Translations under genes and position numbers: made by a program | Assembly (NCBI GenBank): GCA_949128115.1 | Contig: CASBRS010000017.1 | Coordinates: 62,001 to 126,000 of the forward strand | From: Anaspis maculata | Taxonomy: Eukaryota > Arthropoda > Insecta > Coleoptera > Scraptiidae | Direction of reading: 5' to 3' | Length of the DNA stretch: 64,000 nt | Notes under the pieces: generated by a model | Databases searched by the model: none | What the model was told of the DNA's origin: nothing | The model's input: only the letters and a program-made list of their open reading frames with translations | Part shown: piece after piece, positions 60,114-64,000 of the stretch | Numbering within the stretch: position 1 is the first letter of the stretch | How the letters are laid out: each line of letters opens with the position of its first letter

Positions 60114-60124
60114 CCCCCCTTTTT
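60114..60124 (-). other. Polypurine tract
   Basis: The minus strand reads AAAAAGGGGGG followed by CGAT and then the LTR start TGTTACC. In LTR retrotransposons this RNase-H-resistant purine run primes plus-strand DNA synthesis and lies directly before the 3' LTR, as here. This position fixes the orientation and the inner boundary of the LTR. Confidence 0.8.
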
Positions 60125-60566
60125 GAGACTATTGGGCACTTTATTGAATACTTCAATTTTACATACATGCCGAGTTCAAAAAGGTGAAATTTGCAGAAAT
60201 TCTTGTAGAAAAATTGTTTAAAACTAAGGTTGAACAATAACGTTTTAAAGCTAAGGTGAAACATGGCGTTTTCGACGAAAATAACGTCGGACAAGTATCG
60301 AAATTCATTAAGATACACCCTTATTAGTTATGACGCAACTAAGTATTGTATGCCCTACTGGGGTACATAAGGGGTGTTCCGCAATGTCTGTCACTTCGTC
60401 GGAGCGCAACGAAAGGGGATACATGAGTTTTGGCGCAAGGGACCCGCACTTTGTCGAAAGGAGGTGTAGCACAAATTCATGGTCGCGACAATTTAAAACT
60501 AGCGATATATACAAGGGGGATTCAGTGTCCTTGGGTTCACGCACAATTCGCGCACATTCCGCAGCA
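60125..60566 (-). other. Untranslated region between pol and the polypurine tract
   Basis: About 440 bases separate the pol stop from the polypurine tract. The only minus-strand open frame of any length (60544-60308, 78 codons) opens with GTG and resembles nothing I recognise, so I do not call a gene. An AATAAA hexamer lies on the element strand at 60145-60140. It precedes the LTR, so it would not be the normal processing signal of a full-length transcript. Confidence 0.6.
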
Positions 60567-63500
60567 CTATCGACGGCGTCGTTCGACGGGAGCTCGCCTG
60601 AGCTTGTCGACGTGGTACTTGACGCTGCGGCCGTCGATGTTGACCAGGAAGATGTGTGGCGCGAATCGCCTTATGATGCTGTGTGGCCCAAGCCACTTGG
60701 GATGGAAGGCACCAGGTGCGGGCGGATGATGTACCAGGACAGCGTCGCCGGGTACAAAATTTGGAGCCGGTCGCTCCGGGACCTGGTGGCGGGCTTCCAC
60801 GTAGTCTCGTTGATGTTGGCGGGCTTGCTGCTCTCGCTGCTCTGCTGCGACGGGCGGCAGCGGCTGCTGCGTCGTCCATTCGCCGGGGAATGGGAGCGTG
60901 TGGCCTTGGAGGAGCTCGGAAGGGCTCTGGCCAGTGGCTGCATTGCGTCTGCGGCGCACGCTAAAGAGCGTGGCGGGCAAATGCAGATCCCATTCGTTGG
61001 CGGGGCGTCCGTCTAGTCGGAGACGGAGCCCTTTTTTGAGCTCCTGGTTTCGCCGCTCCGTGGGGTTAGCGCGGGCATGATAGACCGCGGTGGTCCAGGG
61101 CAGACTCTGCCAACGAGCGCACGCACGAGACCAAGCAACTGACGTGAATTGAGATCCGTTGTCCGATAGGATCGCGCGAGGGTATCCATGCATCGGAAAA
61201 AAGTAGTTGTCGAGCGTCGTGATGATGGTTCCCGTAGTACTGTTTTGTAGCGGCCAGGCGTCCACCCACCGAGTAAACAGGTCTGTGACCACCAGGATAA
61301 ATCGGTTACCGCTGGCGGAGACGTCGTAGGGGCCCATAATGTCGCACGCGACTACTTCGAACGGTCTTTGTGGTTGACGCGGACGCTGCTCGGCGTGATT
61401 TCGGCTTAAACGAGCCTTGTACCTCGCACAAAGGAGGCAAGAGCGAACGTGGTGACGCGCGTCGGTTGGCAAGGACGGCCAGTGAAAATGTTCAGCGATT
61501 GAGCGGAGCGTCTCGTCTTCGCCCGGATGGCCGGCTAACACCGAATCGTGGTGCTCGTGGAAAACGCGTGGCCGTACGCCCGCTGGGACGTACAGGAGAT
61601 GACGTCCATCATCTCGAACCTTGTACAGGTGATCGTCGTCGACGCTGTAGGTTGCGCGGAATCCAGGGTGCCAGTCGAGGCTATCGGGTCGAGTTTCCAG
61701 CTCGCGGCGCTGTCGTATGAGTTGCTGCGTGCTCCGGTCATGATCCTGGCATTCCTTAACTTCGTCGCCGAGGGAGCGCACTCCGAGCAGGTTCGCGGCG
61801 ACTTGCCGAGTAGGCTCTGCGAGCGGGTGCGTCGTCAACGGTTCCGGAGGTAGGAGGCGCTCCAGGTCCTCATAATTGAACGACGCCTCTGGGAGCTCGG
61901 GCTCTCTGGAGAGGGCGTCGGCCAATTCGTTGGTTTTTCCGGGCACGTGTTCAACGGTAAATGAAAATTCTTGGAGCAGAAGTGACCAACGCGTCAACTT
62001 CGCTTTTGTGTCCTTGGACCGGTGAAGCCAGAGCAAGGCTCGATTGTCCGTGCGGACGGTGAAATGATGGTCCTCCAGGTATGGCCGGTAGTGCTTTATA
62101 CCCCACAAAATTGCCAGGCATTCCTGCTCGTTTATGTGCAGACGGCGTTCTGTCGCATTGAAGCGAGCGCTTGCGTACGAAATAACGGCACGCGTTTTGT
62201 CTGATCGTTCCTGGTAAAGCACGGCAGCCATGCCAATGCTGCTAGCGTCTGTTTGTAAGACGAACGGGAGCGTCGGATCGGGACGGCTCAGGCGTCGCGG
62301 CGCAGCGAGGGCTTGTTTGAGGCCGTCGAAGGCTTGTTGTTGGGAATTCCCCCAAGAGAAACGGCGTTTGGCGGCGAGCAGGTCGGTGAGAGGCGCGGCG
62401 ATTTCTGCGAAGTTCTCTACGTACTCGCGCAACCAGTTGCAAGTGCCGAGGAAGCTCTGAAGTTGGCGCTTTGTGGCCGGCGGTTTCGCGGACTTGATGA
62501 GTTTGAGGTGCTTCTCTTGCGGAGCGTTTCCGATGTCGCTGACGACGTGCCCCAGGTAGTCGATACTGGTTTTTCCGAAACTGCACTTCTCGTAATTGCA
62601 CCGGAGCTGGTGGCTTTGCAAGCGTTCGAGGACTAGGCGCAGGTGTTCCAGGTGCGATTCCATATCATCGGAGTAAACGATGATATCATCCAGATAGGTC
62701 ATGCAGAATTGTCGGAGATGGCCGGTGAGCACCTCCTGGACCATCATGCGTTGGAACGTACTGGGAGCCCCCTTTAAGCCGAAAGGCATCACCTTGAACT
62801 GGTGCAGTCCTCCGTCAGAGGTGGAGAACGCAGTTAGACGCTTACTGTCAGGGTGTAGTGGTATTTGCCAGTACCCGCTTTTGAGGTCAATCGAGCTGAA
62901 TATACTGGCAGTACCGAGGTCGCGAAGGGTCTCGTGGATGCGTGGGAGCGGCGCCACTTCGTCCTGGGTGAGGGAGTTGAGCTGGCGGTAGTCCACGCAG
63001 AAGCGGCTCTTGCCATTCTTCTGGACCAGCACGACGGGAGAAGCGTATTCTGATGTGCTTGGCTCGATGATGCCGTCGCGGTACATCTGCTCGACTTGAG
63101 TCTCAATAACGCGCTTCTTTTCCGGCGATGTACGGTAAGGCCGGATTCGGAATGGCGCTTCCTTAGTTAGGCGAATCGTATGGGTGGTAGTCAAGGTCGT
63201 TGACGGGCGAGGGTCCTGATTTAGAGTAGCAGCGAAGTCGTCGAGTAGACGTTGAAACGTGGCCTGGAATGGAGGTGCAATACTATGGTCGACGTCGGCC
63301 AGGCTTAGCGGCGGTGGCGCTAGACACGAGGGAGTGTCGTGGCGGTCGAGCCAATGTATGGTGCGGCGCTCGGCGATTCCAATGTGTAAGCAACGACGCT
63401 CGAAGTCGAGGCTGGCGTGCTGCTCTCGTAAAAAGGGGTACCCGAGTATAATGGATTCTGAGAGACCGTCCACCACGTTAAATTCGATATGGTGCGGTCT

Positions 63501-63848
63501 GTCCCCCAGGTGGCAGGCTACCTTAACGCGGCCCAGCGTGTGTTGCTGGCGACCGGTGCCGACGGCGAGTCGAAGTGGCACGGACTCGGAGCTATCCAGC
63601 TTTTTGTCGCGGACGATGGCGAGATTTACAAAATTTCTGGAGGCCCCGCTGTCGACGAGACAGTCGTAGACTTGTTGGCCGAGGCGTAGCGGAACGTGGG
63701 GAAGAGAATTTAATGTCGTGGGGGCGCGGATCTGTCCCGCGTAGCACCGGCCCCTTGCTGGTTTTCCGGATGCTGCTGGTCTTCGCGGCGTCGCGACGTC
63801 GGTTCGTACTGAGCGCGGCGCACCGGACAGTCGCGGTGGAAGTGTCGT
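60567..63848 (-). CDS. pol: Pol polyprotein: protease, reverse transcriptase, RNase H, integrase
   Basis: The frame opens after a stop at 63851-63849 and ends at 60567. It has no ATG before the protease, so -1 frameshifting from gag is the likely route; the first alternative start is a GTG at 63581, used here as residue 1. The protease active site VDSGAS is encoded at 63656-63639, ahead of that GTG, and its ILG motif is near residue 46. Reverse transcriptase (about 135-400) has Asp232 in SIDLKSGYW and Asp298/299 in YLDD. RNase H (about 440-560) has Asp445, Glu487 and Asp512. Integrase has a zinc finger (His677 or 678, His685, Cys715, Cys718), the catalytic residues Asp747, Asp807 and Glu842, and a C-terminal GPY/F-like stretch near 963-980. 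The last Asp-Glu gap is 34 residues, one fewer than the usual 35. No stop or frameshift interrupts the frame, so the enzyme set looks complete. Confidence 0.93.
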   Translation of the reverse strand, partial: TTLPPRLSGAPRSVRTDVATPRRPAASGKPARGRCYAGQIRAPTTLNSLPHVPLRLGQQVYDCLVDSGASRNFVNLAIVRDKKLDSSESVPLRLAVGTGRQQHTLGRVKVACHLGDRPHHIEFNVVDGLSESIILGYPFLREQHASLDFERRCLHIGIAERRTIHWLDRHDTPSCLAPPPLSLADVDHSIAPPFQATFQRLLDDFAATLNQDPRPSTTLTTTHTIRLTKEAPFRIRPYRTSPEKKRVIETQVEQMYRDGIIEPSTSEYASPVVLVQKNGKSRFCVDYRQLNSLTQDEVAPLPRIHETLRDLGTASIFSSIDLKSGYWQIPLHPDSKRLTAFSTSDGGLHQFKVMPFGLKGAPSTFQRMMVQEVLTGHLRQFCMTYLDDIIVYSDDMESHLEHLRLVLERLQSHQLRCNYEKCSFGKTSIDYLGHVVSDIGNAPQEKHLKLIKSAKPPATKRQLQSFLGTCNWLREYVENFAEIAAPLTDLLAAKRRFSWGNSQQQAFDGLKQALAAPRRLSRPDPTLPFVLQTDASSIGMAAVLYQERSDKTRAVISYASARFNATERRLHINEQECLAILWGIKHYRPYLEDHHFTVRTDNRALLWLHRSKDTKAKLTRWSLLLQEFSFTVEHVPGKTNELADALSREPELPEASFNYEDLERLLPPEPLTTHPLAEPTRQVAANLLGVRSLGDEVKECQDHDRSTQQLIRQRRELETRPDSLDWHPGFRATYSVDDDHLYKVRDDGRHLLYVPAGVRPRVFHEHHDSVLAGHPGEDETLRSIAEHFHWPSLPTDARHHVRSCLLCARYKARLSRNHAEQRPRQPQRPFEVVACDIMGPYDVSASGNRFILVVTDLFTRWVDAWPLQNSTTGTIITTLDNYFFPMHGYPRAILSDNGSQFTSVAWSRACARWQSLPWTTAVYHARANPTERRNQELKKGLRLRLDGRPANEWDLHLPATLFSVRRRRNAATGQSPSELLQGHTLPFPGEWTTQQPLPPVAAEQREQQARQHQRDYVEARHQVPERPAPNFVPGDAVLVHHPPAPGAFHPKWLGPHSIIRRFAPHIFLVNIDGRSVKYHVDKLRRAPVERRRR
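63710..63848 (-). promoter_or_regulatory. Gag/pol overlap, presumed -1 ribosomal frameshift zone
   Basis: Gag ends inside this stretch and pol is open across all of it, one base back. The lack of an ATG in pol before the protease means translation must enter from gag. The only heptamer I find near the slippery pattern in gag phase is GGAAAAC (63767-63761), an imperfect X XXY YYZ. The exact slip site is therefore unresolved. Confidence 0.5.
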
Positions 63849-64000
63849 TCAGGACAGAATCGGCATTGTGGAAGTGGTGGCTGTTGCCGAGGAGCCTGGC
63901 AAGCAGGGGCCGCAGGTACAGGTCGCTGTGCTTTTTGGCGAAAAGCTGGCTCGCGACGGCTCTCGATGAGCTGTGCCGCCTGAAGCAGGTCCTCCACGGA
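63710..64000 (-). CDS. gag: Gag, C-terminal part with CCHC zinc knuckle (5' end outside window)
   Basis: The open frame enters from beyond 64000 and stops with TAA at 63712-63710. A zinc knuckle, CRFCPERHFHRDC, is encoded at 63865-63827. Its spacing is C-x2-C-x3-H-x4-C, a variant of the retroviral C-x2-C-x4-H-x4-C nucleocapsid motif that binds genomic RNA. The surrounding residues are rich in Arg, Gln and Pro, as expected for a nucleocapsid tail. Gag overlaps the open pol frame by about 139 bases (63848-63710) with pol in the -1 frame. The capsid region is not visible. The GTG at 63997 is internal and is not a start. Confidence 0.82.
   Translation of the reverse strand, partial: SVEDLLQAAQLIESRREPAFRQKAQRPVPAAPACQAPRQQPPLPQCRFCPERHFHRDCPVRRAQYEPTSRRREDQQHPENQQGAGATRDRSAPPRH

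Larger units (their letters stand above)
59576..64000 (-). mobile_element. Ty3/gypsy-type LTR retrotransposon, 3' part (runs past the window)
   Basis: In element orientation the order is gag end, pol (protease, reverse transcriptase, RNase H, integrase), untranslated region, polypurine tract and LTR. Integrase lies downstream of RNase H, which is the Ty3/gypsy order and not the Ty1/copia order. No chromodomain follows integrase and no envelope-like frame follows pol, so this looks like a simple non-chromoviral metazoan element. The pol frame is uninterrupted across about 3.3 kb, which suggests a young, possibly functional copy. The 5' LTR and primer-binding site lie beyond 64000, so LTR identity and age cannot be judged here. 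Confidence 0.93.

Noticed and set aside
60308..60544. Possible extra gene after pol (78 codons, minus strand)
   Set aside because: It starts with GTG and is too short for an envelope gene. It has no signal peptide or membrane segment I can support.
60330..61016. Plus-strand frame of 228 codons
   Set aside because: It lies antisense to the end of integrase and the untranslated region, and looks like a shadow of the GC-rich pol frame.
62834..63106. Minus-strand frame of 90 codons inside the reverse transcriptase region
   Set aside because: It is an alternative-frame overlap of pol with no independent features.

Overview
The window holds two things: a 59.6 kb tandem satellite array (1-59575) and the 3' part of a Ty3/gypsy-type LTR retrotransposon on the minus strand (59576-64000), which abuts the array abruptly. 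I see no host gene, tRNA, rRNA or CRISPR array. The host is eukaryotic and most likely an arthropod. The evidence is a gypsy-type gag-pol, plus an LTR core promoter with a TATA box, a TCAGTT initiator and a GGTCGT downstream element at the spacing known from insect promoters. I cannot name the species.

Satellite: reading from 463, the array holds exactly 83 complete head-to-tail units plus the tail of an earlier one (1-462). A unit is a 338 bp core followed by GC-rich subrepeats of about 149 bp. Three size classes differ only in subrepeat number: S (about 608 bp, 2 subrepeats, 27 units), L (about 757 bp, 3 subrepeats, 54 units) and XL (905 bp, 4 subrepeats, 2 units). Every subrepeat carries a 12-14 bp GC palindrome between A-rich and T-rich flanks, and a motif resembling the mammalian CENP-B box. 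Shared rare variants show that about 15 kb (16.4-32.1 kb) is a second copy of 41.0-55.1 kb, differing by whole-unit gains and losses; 14.5-17.4 kb recurs at 34.6-37.5 kb. This pattern fits unequal crossing-over and gene conversion. The many open frames inside the array are by-products of stop-poor GC-rich sequence and are not annotated as genes.

Retroelement, in its own direction (decreasing coordinates): end of gag with a CCHC zinc knuckle (64000-63710); pol in the -1 frame (63848-60567), intact through protease, reverse transcriptase, RNase H and integrase; a non-coding stretch of about 440 bp; a polypurine tract (60124-60114); and a 534 bp 3' LTR (60109-59576) ending exactly at the junction between a subrepeat and the next, missing, satellite core. 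The 5' LTR, primer-binding site and most of gag lie beyond 64000. The simplest reading is a fairly recent insertion into the array. If so, satellite sequence should resume beyond the 5' LTR after a short target-site duplication, and the 3' LTR promoter points into the satellite.
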